Shown: piece after piece, positions 1-6,819 of the stretch
How the letters are laid out: each line of letters starts with the position of its first letter
Position numbering within the stretch: position 1 is the stretch's first letter
NCBI RefSeq assembly: GCF_003952665.1
Contig: NZ_CP017946.1
Coordinates: 3,658,001 to 3,722,000, forward strand
Reading direction: 5' to 3'
Source of the DNA: Bosea sp. Tri-49
GTDB taxonomy: Bacteria > Pseudomonadota > Alphaproteobacteria > Rhizobiales > Beijerinckiaceae
DNA: 64,000 nucleotides
Notes under the pieces: model-generated
The model's input: the letters and a program-made list of their open reading frames with translations, nothing else
Databases searched by the model: none
Told to the model about the DNA's origin: nothing
Made by a program: the position numbers and the translations under genes

Positions 1-768
1 GCCGAGCAGCCCCTGGTCATAGGTGAACTTGACGGCGCTGCCGTCCTCGATCACCGGTGAGACCCGGCTGCCATAGATCGCGATCAGATCGACCTCGCCA
101 TCCTTGATCAGCTGCGTCGACTGGGCGCCCGTCGTCCAGAACACGCCGATCTGTGGCTTGAGCCGCTTGATCGCGGCAAGCGCGCGCTCGACATCGAGCG
201 GATAGAGCTTGTCCTTCGGCACGCCGTCGGCGAGCAATGCGATCTCCAGCGTCTCCTGGGCGAGACCGGCGATGGCGCGGCGACCCGGAAACGCCTTGAC
301 GTCCCAGAAATCGGCCCAGGATTTCGGCGGCTGCTTCACCTTGTCGGTGCGCCAGGCCAGGACCACGGAATAATAATTGGTCGCGACCCAGCTCTTGCCG
401 CGCGCCGCGGCCGGGATCGAGGCATCGTCGAGCTTCGAGAGGTCGAGCGGTTCGAACAGCCCCTCGCTCTCGCCGCGAGCGCATTCGTCGCCGCCGAGAT
501 GCACGAGATCCCAGGCGGGCGCTCCGGACTGGACCTGCACCCGGATCGAAGGCAGGTCACCATGCGTCTCGCTGCGGATCTTGAGGCTGAGTTTCTGTGC
601 GGCGGGATTGACCAGCGCCGCATCGAAGCCCTTGCGCATGGCGCCGCCATAGCCGGCTACAGTCACGGTCTCCTGCGCGATCGCGGCAGCGGGAAGCATT
701 GCGGAAATCGCCACACCGACGATCATGGCGATCTGTCGGCGCCTTGCGCTGTCTGTCCTGTCGGTCAT
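1..768 (-). CDS. ABC transporter substrate-binding protein, PotD/PotF-like (C-terminus beyond window)
   Basis: The reverse strand reads without interruption from ATG at 768 to the window edge (256 codons). It begins with a short basic stretch and a hydrophobic segment ending near AIA-QE, a classical Sec signal peptide. The mature part starts ETVTVAGYGGAMRKG and contains a WDLVHLGGDE segment and YYSVVLAWRTDK, as in periplasmic binding proteins of the spermidine/putrescine (extracellular solute-binding family 1) type. It would capture a small solute in the periplasm for an ABC permease that probably lies beyond the left edge. GAGGGG sits 8 bases before the ATG. The gene lies behind a leader RNA with a terminator. 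The ligand is unknown. Confidence 0.85.
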   Translation of the reverse strand, partial: MTDRTDSARRRQIAMIVGVAISAMLPAAAIAQETVTVAGYGGAMRKGFDAALVNPAAQKLSLKIRSETHGDLPSIRVQVQSGAPAWDLVHLGGDECARGESEGLFEPLDLSKLDDASIPAAARGKSWVATNYYSVVLAWRTDKVKQPPKSWADFWDVKAFPGRRAIAGLAQETLEIALLADGVPKDKLYPLDVERALAAIKRLKPQIGVFWTTGAQSTQLIKDGEVDLIAIYGSRVSPVIEDGSAVKFTYDQGLLG

Positions 769-811
769 TGCCAACCCCTCGGAATTGTTCTGCGCCGAGG
801 TGATCCAGAAC

Positions 812-869
812 AAAAAAAGACCGGCGCTTTGACCCCGGCCGGATCGGCCTGGAGAAAAAGCGCCGGTCT
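812..869 (-). terminator. rho-independent terminator inside the leader of the binding-protein gene
   Basis: A perfect 13-bp inverted repeat (AGACCGGCGCTTT at 818-830 and its complement at 857-869) is followed on the minus strand by seven T residues (818-812). It ends 43 bases before the start codon of the gene it precedes, so it must be conditional or leaky for that gene to be expressed. Confidence 0.85.
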
Positions 870-928
870 GAATTGTTCCTCTGGGAGCCCGTCGCGAGAG
901 GGGCAGGCCCAGCACAAATCACCTAGCT
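812..928 (-). promoter_or_regulatory. structured 5' leader RNA (candidate riboswitch or attenuator), copy 1
   Basis: Read on the minus strand, the leader begins AGCTAGGTGATTTGTGC (928-912). GATTTGT (920-914) can pair with ACAATTC (876-870, one mismatch), enclosing a TGGG/CCCA and GCCC/GGGC stem. The conserved GACCGG that follows is the first arm of a terminator with a T run. The same order of elements occurs in the leader at 3075-3183: conserved 5' block, closing helix, two inner helices, then GACCGG and terminator. This suggests a ligand- or protein-controlled transcription attenuator. I could not match it to a known riboswitch class from memory. Confidence 0.55.
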
Positions 929-931
929 CGT

Positions 932-962
932 TTAGTACGCGCCGGAATTTCACCCCTGTCAA
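932..962 (-). promoter_or_regulatory. candidate sigma-70 promoter for the leftward binding-protein gene
   Basis: On the minus strand TTGACA (962-957) is followed after 18-19 bases by GTACTA/TACTAA (around 938-932). Transcription would start close to the conserved AGCTAGG block of the leader at 928-922. The spacing is slightly long, so the -10 element is tentative. Confidence 0.45.
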
Positions 963-1053
963 CCGTCGTCCCGCACCTGTCTTTTCAGCCTTGCCAGCTG
1001 GCAGGCGAGTGTGAGAGCCGTCGAGCCAAGCAAGCACGAAACAGGGGAACGTC

Positions 1054-1380
1054 ATGTCGGATGTCAGGACAGTGTTGGTGAGCGGCTACTCAGCCGCCCC
1101 AAAAGGCACCAGCATGTTCGAGGAGTTCAAGCACGCCGGCGTGGTGCTCGAGATCGACCCGGCGACGAACGTCATCGTGGCGGTCGACGCCACCTTCGTC
1201 ACCCAGCTCGCACGCTCGTTCTACTCGCGGCTGATCGTCGGCTACGACGTCAGCAACGGCATGGCGCCGCTGGAGCGGTTGATCTCCACGGCCGTGCACA
1301 CGCCGTCGCGCGAGGCGCTGATCGTCGCCACGCGCGCCGCCGTGCAGCGCTATTTCCAGATCCGCGACAATCGCGGCTGA
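1054..1380 (+). CDS. DUF3870 domain-containing protein
   Basis: This small soluble protein of 108 residues matches the whole DUF3870 family as I recall it: a TVLVSGYS strand near the start, a GVVLEIDP segment, VDATFVTQLARSF, and a C-terminal ALIVATRAAVQRYF helix. The biochemical role of the family is unknown; it tends to occur beside catabolic and transport genes in proteobacteria. The ATG follows an AGGGGA ribosome-binding site. The gene is divergent from the binding-protein gene on its left and convergent with the aminotransferase on its right. Confidence 0.75.
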   Translation: MSDVRTVLVSGYSAAPKGTSMFEEFKHAGVVLEIDPATNVIVAVDATFVTQLARSFYSRLIVGYDVSNGMAPLERLISTAVHTPSREALIVATRAAVQRYFQIRDNRG

Positions 1381-1401
1381 GAAGGATGGATCCGGCTGCC
1401 G

Positions 1402-2793
1402 TCAGGCGGCCTTATCCAGCGCAATGCCCTTCGTCGTCAGCAGATCGAGCCCGAGGTCGAGCGCTTTGGTGAAGCGGTCGACGGCATCGTCGATGCCCTC
1501 GGGCGTGATGATCAGCGGAGGCGTCATGATCAGGGTATCGCCGAGCGCCCGCACGATCAGGCCGTTCTCGAAGGCGAGACGCTGGATCTCCAGGCCGAAC
1601 TTCAGCGAGGGCTCGAAGGCCTGCCGCGTCGCCTTGGAGCGGACGAGCTCGATTCCCCACATCAGGCCGACGCCGCGGACCTCGCCGACGAGCGGATGGT
1701 CGAGCAAGGCCTTGAGGCGCCCTTCCAGCTGGGCGCCCAACACCTGGGCGCCGGCGATCAGCCCGCGCTCCTCGTAGAGCGTCAACGCCTCCAGGCCGAC
1801 CGCACAGGCGATTGGGTGGCCGCCATAGGTATAGCCATGGCCGAAGACGCCGATCTTGTCGCCCTGCTCCTTCATCGCCTGATAGATCGGCTCCGACAGC
1901 AGCAAGGCCGAGAGCGGCTGATAGGCCGCGGTCAGCGCTTTGGCGCTGCTGATCATGTCCGGCTTGAGGTCATAGGTCTGCGAACCCCACCAGTTGCCGG
2001 TGCGCCCGAAGCCGGTGATGACCTCGTCAACGACGAAGAGTATCTCATATTTCCGCAGGATCGCCTGGACCTTCTCGTAATAGCCCTTCGGCGGCACGAC
2101 GCAGCCGCCCGTGCCCATCACCGGCTCGGCGAAGAAGGCGGCGACCGTCTCCGGCCCTTCCGCCAGGATCAGGTCCTCGATCTCCTTGGCGAGGCGGTCG
2201 GCGAAGGCTTCCTCGCTCTCGCCCGGCAAGCCTTCCCGGTAGAAATGCGGGCAGGTGACATGCAGGAAACCGTCGAGCGGCAGGTTGAAGTCGCGGTGGA
2301 TGTGCGGGAGGCCGGTCAGGCTGGCGCTAGCGATCGAGGTGCCGTGATAGGCGCGCTTGCGGGCGATGATCTTGCGCTTCTGCGGCTTGCCGATCGCGTG
2401 GAAATAATACCAGGCCAGCTTCACCGCGGTGTCGTTGGCTTCCGAGCCCGAGCTCTGGAACAGCACCTTCGACATCGGCACCGGCGCGATCTCGATCAGG
2501 CGCTCGGACAGCGCGATCGCCGGCTCCGAGGTCCGGTGCGCGAAGTTCTGGTAGTAGGGCAGCGCCGCGAACTGCTTTGCCGCGGCTTCCGCCAGCCGGT
2601 TCTCGCTGAAGCCGAGCGCCGCGCACCACAGGCCGGCCATGGCTTCGAGATAGCGGTTGCCGGCGTCGTCGTAGACGTGGAAGCCCTCGCCGCGGGAGAT
2701 GATCGTCGGGCCGATCTTCTCGTGCAGCGAGAAATTCGTCTGCGGATGGAGCTGGTAGGCGATGTCTCTGGCGTGATTGGAATTGGCGGTCAT
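1402..2793 (-). CDS. class III (omega-type) aminotransferase, aspartate aminotransferase family
   Basis: A 463-residue PLP-dependent aminotransferase of fold type I. Visible features are GSEANDTAVKLAWYY (cofactor phosphate loop), EPVMGTGGCVVPP, FVVDEVITGFGRTG (the Asp that contacts the pyridine nitrogen), and SSAKALTAAYQPL with the Lys that should form the Schiff base. The closest general type is the omega-amino acid:pyruvate or beta-alanine:pyruvate aminotransferase group, and the amine donor cannot be told from sequence. I place the start at ATG 2793 (MTANSNHA), because the upstream in-frame extension is low complexity and not family-like. It transcribes away from the HMG-CoA-lyase-like operon. 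Confidence 0.88.
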   Translation of the reverse strand: MTANSNHARDIAYQLHPQTNFSLHEKIGPTIISRGEGFHVYDDAGNRYLEAMAGLWCAALGFSENRLAEAAAKQFAALPYYQNFAHRTSEPAIALSERLIEIAPVPMSKVLFQSSGSEANDTAVKLAWYYFHAIGKPQKRKIIARKRAYHGTSIASASLTGLPHIHRDFNLPLDGFLHVTCPHFYREGLPGESEEAFADRLAKEIEDLILAEGPETVAAFFAEPVMGTGGCVVPPKGYYEKVQAILRKYEILFVVDEVITGFGRTGNWWGSQTYDLKPDMISSAKALTAAYQPLSALLLSEPIYQAMKEQGDKIGVFGHGYTYGGHPIACAVGLEALTLYEERGLIAGAQVLGAQLEGRLKALLDHPLVGEVRGVGLMWGIELVRSKATRQAFEPSLKFGLEIQRLAFENGLIVRALGDTLIMTPPLIITPEGIDDAVDRFTKALDLGLDLLTTKGIALDKAA

Positions 2794-3037
2794 GGCGCAC
2801 CTCGCATGCCGGCTCAAGGCAGCCGAAAACCGCCTCGCATCCGCGCAAAATTTCGGGAAGAGCCGGTTCGATCGCTTGTCTGGGCAGCCGTCGAAGCGGC
2901 CCATCGCCAATCGCCTGACAGCACCGAAAATGCCTGCGGGCACGGTAGTTGTCAAACCGGGTGGCGCGCATCCGCCATGCCCCGGTGAGGGAGGAACCGG
3001 CCACTTGCGCATCGGTGAGCGCCCCGAATTTCGCCAC
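2794..3037. other. intergenic stretch without recognised gene
   Basis: This is the upstream region of the leftward aminotransferase. I see no convincing gene or hairpin here. A GTCAAAC at 2951 resembles half of the dyads described further right, but its other half is not conserved, so I do not count it as a site. Confidence 0.4.
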
Positions 3038-3066
3038 TTGACGGGGCGCCGGACACGGGCATAGAC
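3038..3066 (+). promoter_or_regulatory. sigma-70-type promoter of the HMG-CoA-lyase-like operon
   Basis: TTGACG (3038-3043) and ATAGAC (3061-3066) are separated by exactly 17 bases. Transcription from here would start next to the AGCTAGG block at 3075 that opens the leader RNA. Confidence 0.6.
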
Positions 3067-3074
3067 CTGAAAGC

Positions 3075-3183
3075 AGCTAGGAGATTTGTGCCCCGACGCC
3101 CTTCAAGGCAGCGGGATCACAACAAATCGGACCGGCACACGCAGGAGCGGAAACCCCGCTCGTCCGTGTGCCGGTTTTTTTTT
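3075..3183 (+). promoter_or_regulatory. structured 5' leader RNA (candidate riboswitch or attenuator), copy 2
   Basis: The leader begins AGCTAGGAGATTTGTGC, nearly identical to copy 1. GATTTGT (3083-3089) pairs perfectly with ACAAATC (3122-3128). Inside lie CCCG/CGGG (3092-3095 with 3112-3115) and GCC/GGC (3098-3100 with 3107-3109). The same GACCGG then starts a strong terminator. The inner sequence differs from copy 1 while the helices are kept, which supports a real fold over a recent duplication. It would control the whole downstream catabolic run. Confidence 0.6.
3131..3183 (+). terminator. rho-independent terminator inside the leader of the HMG-CoA-lyase-like operon
   Basis: ACCGGCACACG (3131-3141) and CGTGTGCCGGT (3165-3175) form an 11-bp perfect stem with an additional inner AGCGG/CCGCT hairpin, followed by nine T residues (3175-3183). 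It ends 11 bases before the start codon at 3195, so readthrough or antitermination is needed for expression. Confidence 0.9.
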
Positions 3184-3194
3184 GGACTCACGCC

Positions 3195-4118
3195 ATGACC
3201 GATGCGGTTGTCATCTGCGAATGCTTTGCCCGCGACGGGTTGCAGCATGAGCCTGTCTTCCTGCCGAGCGGGCAGAAGATCGCGCTGATCGATGCCTTCA
3301 CCGCCATCGGCTTCCAGCGGATCGAGGCGACCTCCTATTCCAACCCCAAGGTCGTGCCGGCCTTCGCCGACGCCAGCGAGGTCCTCGCCGGCATCCGGCG
3401 CAAGGACGGGGTCTTCTACAAGGCGACCTGCCCCAATCCGCGCGCCGTCGCCCGCGCCATCGCAGATTCAGAAGCCGGCTATGGACCCAACGAGATCAGC
3501 CTGCTGGTCTCGGCGACGGAGGCGCATAGCGAGCGCAACCTCAAGAGCTCGCGGGCCGAGCAATGGGCCAATGTCGAGGCGATGGTCGCCGCCGCACAGG
3601 GCCGTTTCCGCCTGATCGGCACGATCTCGGTCGCCTTCGGCTGCCCGTTCGAGGGGCCGGTCGAGACCGCGACCGTCATCGCCGACGCCGCCAGGTTCGC
3701 AGCCCTCGGCGTACACCATGTCACGCTCGGCGACACCACCGGCCTCGCCACGCCGCGCACCACCAAGGCCCTGCTCCAAGCGGTCGCCGCGGCCGTGCCG
3801 GAACTCACCCTGATCGTGCATTTCCACAACACCCGTGGCACCGGCCTCGCCAATTGCGTTGCCGCCTACGAAGCCGGCATCCGCAATTTCGACAGCGCCT
3901 TCGGCGGCATCGGCGGCCACCCGGCCCAGCTCGTCTATGGCGGCGGCTTCACCGGCAATGTCGCGACCGAGGACCTCGTCAACATATTCGAGGCGATGGG
4001 TGTTTCGACCGGCCTCGACCTCACCGCCCTGATCGAGACCGCGCATCGCTGCGAGGAAGTGCTCGGTCGCCAGCTCCATTCGATGGTCGCCCGCTCCGGG
4101 CTCGGCCTCGTCGCCTGA
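3195..4118 (+). CDS. HMG-CoA lyase-family protein (DRE-TIM metallolyase)
   Basis: This 307-residue TIM-barrel protein resembles hydroxymethylglutaryl-CoA lyase, which splits HMG-CoA into acetoacetate and acetyl-CoA. Metal and substrate motifs are present: CFARDGLQHE with Arg13-Asp14, and VHFHNTRG with His209 and His211. In the active-site loop the classical GGLGGCP is GGIGGHP, so the catalytic Cys is His242. It may therefore act on a related 3-hydroxy-acyl-CoA. I start at ATG 3195, because the GTG 27 bases upstream lies inside the terminator stem. It heads a + strand operon whose next gene begins 15 bases after its stop. Confidence 0.82.
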   Translation: MTDAVVICECFARDGLQHEPVFLPSGQKIALIDAFTAIGFQRIEATSYSNPKVVPAFADASEVLAGIRRKDGVFYKATCPNPRAVARAIADSEAGYGPNEISLLVSATEAHSERNLKSSRAEQWANVEAMVAAAQGRFRLIGTISVAFGCPFEGPVETATVIADAARFAALGVHHVTLGDTTGLATPRTTKALLQAVAAAVPELTLIVHFHNTRGTGLANCVAAYEAGIRNFDSAFGGIGGHPAQLVYGGGFTGNVATEDLVNIFEAMGVSTGLDLTALIETAHRCEEVLGRQLHSMVARSGLGLVA

Positions 4119-4133
4119 TCCGAAAGAGGAACC

Positions 4134-4880
4134 ATGTCCCAAACCCAAAGCCCGCTGCTCGTCGAGACCCGCGGCGCCGTCCGCATCCTGACGATGAACC
4201 GGCCCGACAAGCTCAACGCCCTCGACACGGCGCTGACACAGGCGCTTTTCGACGCGCTCCTTGCGGCGCAGGCGGACGAGGCGATCCGGGCGGTCGTCCT
4301 GGCGGGTGCCGGGCGCGGCTTCTGCGCCGGCGCCGACCTCAAGGAATTCGCCGACCTGACCCCCGCCAACCAGAAGGCCGTGGTCACTCGCGCCGACCTG
4401 ACCACGCGCCTGCACATGCTGCTGCCGGGCCTGTCAAAACCGATCGTCGCCGCCGTGCAAGGCGTCGCGGTCGGCGGCGGCGCCGGTACCGCGATCGGCT
4501 GCGACATGGTCGTCGCCGGCAGCGACCTGAAATTCGGTTATCCCGAGCTACGCCACAGCATTGTCCCCGCGATCGTGATGACGAGCCTGCAGCGCGCCAT
4601 CGGTCGCAAGCTCGCCTTCGAACTGGTCAGCACCGGGCGGATGGTCGGCGCCGAGGAGGCGCTGCGGCTCGGCTTCGTCAACAAGGTCGTAGCGCCCGAA
4701 GACGTGTTGGCCGAGGCGCTCGCCATCGCCGAGGGCTGGGCCAAGGTGAAGCCGGTCGCAATGGAGGCGACCAAGCGATTGTTCTACCGCGTCGCCGACC
4801 TGCCTTTCGAGGCGGCGATGGCCGCCGGGCGCGACATCAACGCGCTGATGCGCAGCTTCCGCGACGGGGACGGCGCATGA
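4134..4880 (+). CDS. enoyl-CoA hydratase/isomerase family protein
   Basis: A 248-residue crotonase-fold enzyme. FCAGADLKEF and GVAVGGGAGTAIGCD form the two oxyanion-hole segments that bind the CoA thioester, and the ending is trimmed compared with many hydratases. At the second catalytic position the loop reads YPELRHSIVPA, with a Glu in PEL but not the usual PEV-xxGLxP. The reaction may be hydration, isomerisation or another crotonase chemistry. The start codon of the next gene overlaps its stop (ATGA at 4877-4880), so the two are translationally coupled. Confidence 0.88.
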   Translation: MSQTQSPLLVETRGAVRILTMNRPDKLNALDTALTQALFDALLAAQADEAIRAVVLAGAGRGFCAGADLKEFADLTPANQKAVVTRADLTTRLHMLLPGLSKPIVAAVQGVAVGGGAGTAIGCDMVVAGSDLKFGYPELRHSIVPAIVMTSLQRAIGRKLAFELVSTGRMVGAEEALRLGFVNKVVAPEDVLAEALAIAEGWAKVKPVAMEATKRLFYRVADLPFEAAMAAGRDINALMRSFRDGDGA

Positions 4881-6031
4881 GACCGCTCGACGGCGTCACC
4901 ATCGTCGACTTTTCGCGCGTCCTCGCCGGGCCGATGGCGACGATGATCCTGGCCGAGATGGGCGCCAGGGTCATCAAGGTCGAGCGTCCCGGCACGGGCG
5001 ATGAATCCCGGCAATGGGAGCCGCGCGTCGGCGAGGAGAGCGCCTATTTCTTCGCCTTCAACCGCGGCAAGGAATCGATCGTCCTCGACCTGAAGACGCC
5101 GGCTGGCCGCGCCGCGGCGAAGAGGCTCGCGCTGCAGGCCGACGTCGTGCTGGAGAACTTCCTGCCGGGCCAGATGGACAAGATGGGGCTGGGCTATGCT
5201 GAGCTCTCCCAAGAGAAGCCGGGGCTCGTCTACGTCTCCAATACCGGCTTCGGCCAGAGCGGCCCCTATCGCGACCGCGTCGGCTACGACACGATCTTCC
5301 AGGCGCTGAGCGGCGTGATGGCGCTGACAGGCCATCCGGGTGGCCCGCCCGCCAAGGTCGGCGTGCCAATGGCGGACCTGACCGCTGGCCTGTGGAACGC
5401 CGTCGCCATCCTAACCGGGCTCGTCGGCCGCGCCAGCTGCGGCAAGGGCTGCCATGTCGATCTCTCGATGCTCGACACCCAGATCAGCCTGCTGACCATC
5501 GCCGCAGCGCGCCTCTTCGCCCTCGGCGAGGACCCGCAGCGCACCGGCACCGAGCATCCCGGCCGCGTGCCCTCCGCCGCCTTCGCCTGCGCCGGCGACG
5601 AATGGCTCCATATCAGCGGCAGCGACCAGCATTGGCAGGCGATCTGCTCGGTCCTTGGCCTCGACGAACTCGCCGCAGACACAGCCCTCGCCCGCAATGC
5701 CGAGCGGGTGAAGCAGCGCGAGCGCGTGATGGCGGCGATGCGCGAGGTTTTGGCCGGGCGCAAGCGCGCCGATGTCGCCGAGGCCCTGCGAGCGGCCGGC
5801 GTGCCCGCCGGTGAGGTCAACACGGTCGCGCAGGCGCTGGCCGACCCGCATGTACAGGCGCGCGGCATGGTGGCGGAGTTCCAGCATCCGACAGCCGGCG
5901 CCTTCCCGGCGCTGCGCAACCCGCTGCGCTTCACCGGCTATGACGCCCCGTCTCTCGGCACGCCACCGCTGCACGGCGCCGACAGCGCTGCCCTCGCCGC
6001 CGAATTCGGCCTGAAGGAGATCGGCGCATGA
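4877..6031 (+). CDS. CaiB/BaiF-type (family III) CoA-transferase
   Basis: A 384-residue family III CoA-transferase, which moves CoA from one acyl-CoA to another carboxylic acid. The N-terminal Rossmann part has DFSRVLAGPMATMILAEMGA and RVIKVERPGTGDE. The catalytic Asp expected at about residue 169 of formyl-CoA transferase is visible as Asp167 in VPMADLTAG. The length is typical. It is coupled by ATGA overlaps to the hydratase before it and the one after it. It could activate the pathway acid without ATP, alongside the synthetase two genes on. Confidence 0.9.
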   Translation: MRPLDGVTIVDFSRVLAGPMATMILAEMGARVIKVERPGTGDESRQWEPRVGEESAYFFAFNRGKESIVLDLKTPAGRAAAKRLALQADVVLENFLPGQMDKMGLGYAELSQEKPGLVYVSNTGFGQSGPYRDRVGYDTIFQALSGVMALTGHPGGPPAKVGVPMADLTAGLWNAVAILTGLVGRASCGKGCHVDLSMLDTQISLLTIAAARLFALGEDPQRTGTEHPGRVPSAAFACAGDEWLHISGSDQHWQAICSVLGLDELAADTALARNAERVKQRERVMAAMREVLAGRKRADVAEALRAAGVPAGEVNTVAQALADPHVQARGMVAEFQHPTAGAFPALRNPLRFTGYDAPSLGTPPLHGADSAALAAEFGLKEIGA

Positions 6032-6819
6032 GCCAGAGCCTTTTATCCGGAATGGCGTTCGAGCGCCTCGCGGTCGCCGCCGATGGCCCGATCCTGCGGG
6101 TGACGCTCAACCGCCCCGAGGCGCGCAATGCCCTCGACCTGACGATGTGCCGCGAATTGCGCGCCGTGTTCGAGGCGATCGAGGCCGATCCGGCGATCCG
6201 CATCGTCCGTGTCGATGGCGCCGGCCCGGTGTTCTGCGCCGGGGCGGACCTCAAGGAGCGCAAGGGCAAGGACGAGATCTGGGTCCGGCAGCGCCGGCTC
6301 GCCTCCTTCGCCGCCTATGACGCGATCGAACGCTCCAGCAAGGCCGTGATCTGCGTCGTCGACGGGCCCGTGGTCGGCTCCGGCGGCGAGATCGCCATGG
6401 CCTGCGACTTCATCATCGCATCGGAGCGCACGAGCTTCACTTTCCCGGAAGCGCATTGGGGCACGGTCGGCGCGACGCAGCGCCTGCAGCGCGTCGTCGG
6501 CAAGAGGCTGGCCAAGGAGCTGCTGTTCACCGCGCGGCGCTGGCCGGTCGAGGAGGCGCTGGCCGCCGGCCTCGTCAACCGCGTCGTCGCGCCGGACGCG
6601 CTCGAAGCGACCGTCACGGAACTGCTGGCTCAGATCGCCAAGGCGCCGGCGCTGGCACTGACCCTTGCCAAGCAGTCGATCGAGCTCGGCGAGAAGACCG
6701 ATCTCGCCACCGGCATCCGCATCGAGCTCGCCGCGATCGAGCGCGCGCTCGCCGACACCGAATGGCGCAAGGGCCTGGAGGCCTTCGCCGAACGCGACGC
6801 ACAGGGAAAGAACTCATGA
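6028..6819 (+). CDS. enoyl-CoA hydratase/isomerase family protein
   Basis: A 263-residue crotonase-superfamily protein with VFCAGADLKER and GPVVGSGGEIAMACD as the oxyanion-hole segments, and FPEAHWGTVGATQRL at the position of the catalytic Glu loop, where Glu is kept in PEAH. It belongs to the beta-oxidation-like set of this operon. ATGA overlaps couple it to the CoA-transferase upstream and to the acyl-CoA synthetase downstream. It is only distantly similar to the hydratase at 4134, so the two probably handle different intermediates. Confidence 0.88.
   Translation: MSQSLLSGMAFERLAVAADGPILRVTLNRPEARNALDLTMCRELRAVFEAIEADPAIRIVRVDGAGPVFCAGADLKERKGKDEIWVRQRRLASFAAYDAIERSSKAVICVVDGPVVGSGGEIAMACDFIIASERTSFTFPEAHWGTVGATQRLQRVVGKRLAKELLFTARRWPVEEALAAGLVNRVVAPDALEATVTELLAQIAKAPALALTLAKQSIELGEKTDLATGIRIELAAIERALADTEWRKGLEAFAERDAQGKNS

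Noticed and set aside
812..928. Leader RNA as a guanidine-I (ykkC) riboswitch because of the CTAGG block
   Set aside because: The rest of the guanidine-I consensus that I remember (the GGTTCCG continuation and the ACACGG element) is absent; only five bases agree.
2946..2965. GTCAAAC near 2951 as a sixth copy of the shared dyad
   Set aside because: Only the first half agrees; the second half CGGGTGG and the T-N11-A spacing are not conserved.
1696..2988. Long open frame on the + strand opposite the aminotransferase
   Set aside because: It is the high-GC shadow of a clearly conserved gene on the other strand, with arginine- and glutamine-rich low-complexity translation.
3168..3194. A GTG start 27 bases upstream for the HMG-CoA-lyase-like protein
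   Set aside because: It lies inside the terminator stem and T run, and the extra residues (VFFWTHA) are not family-like.
3563..4876. N-terminal extension of the CaiB-type protein upstream of 4877
   Set aside because: The frame is open by GC bias but the translation is arginine-rich and overlaps two conserved genes; the family N-terminus begins at 4877.
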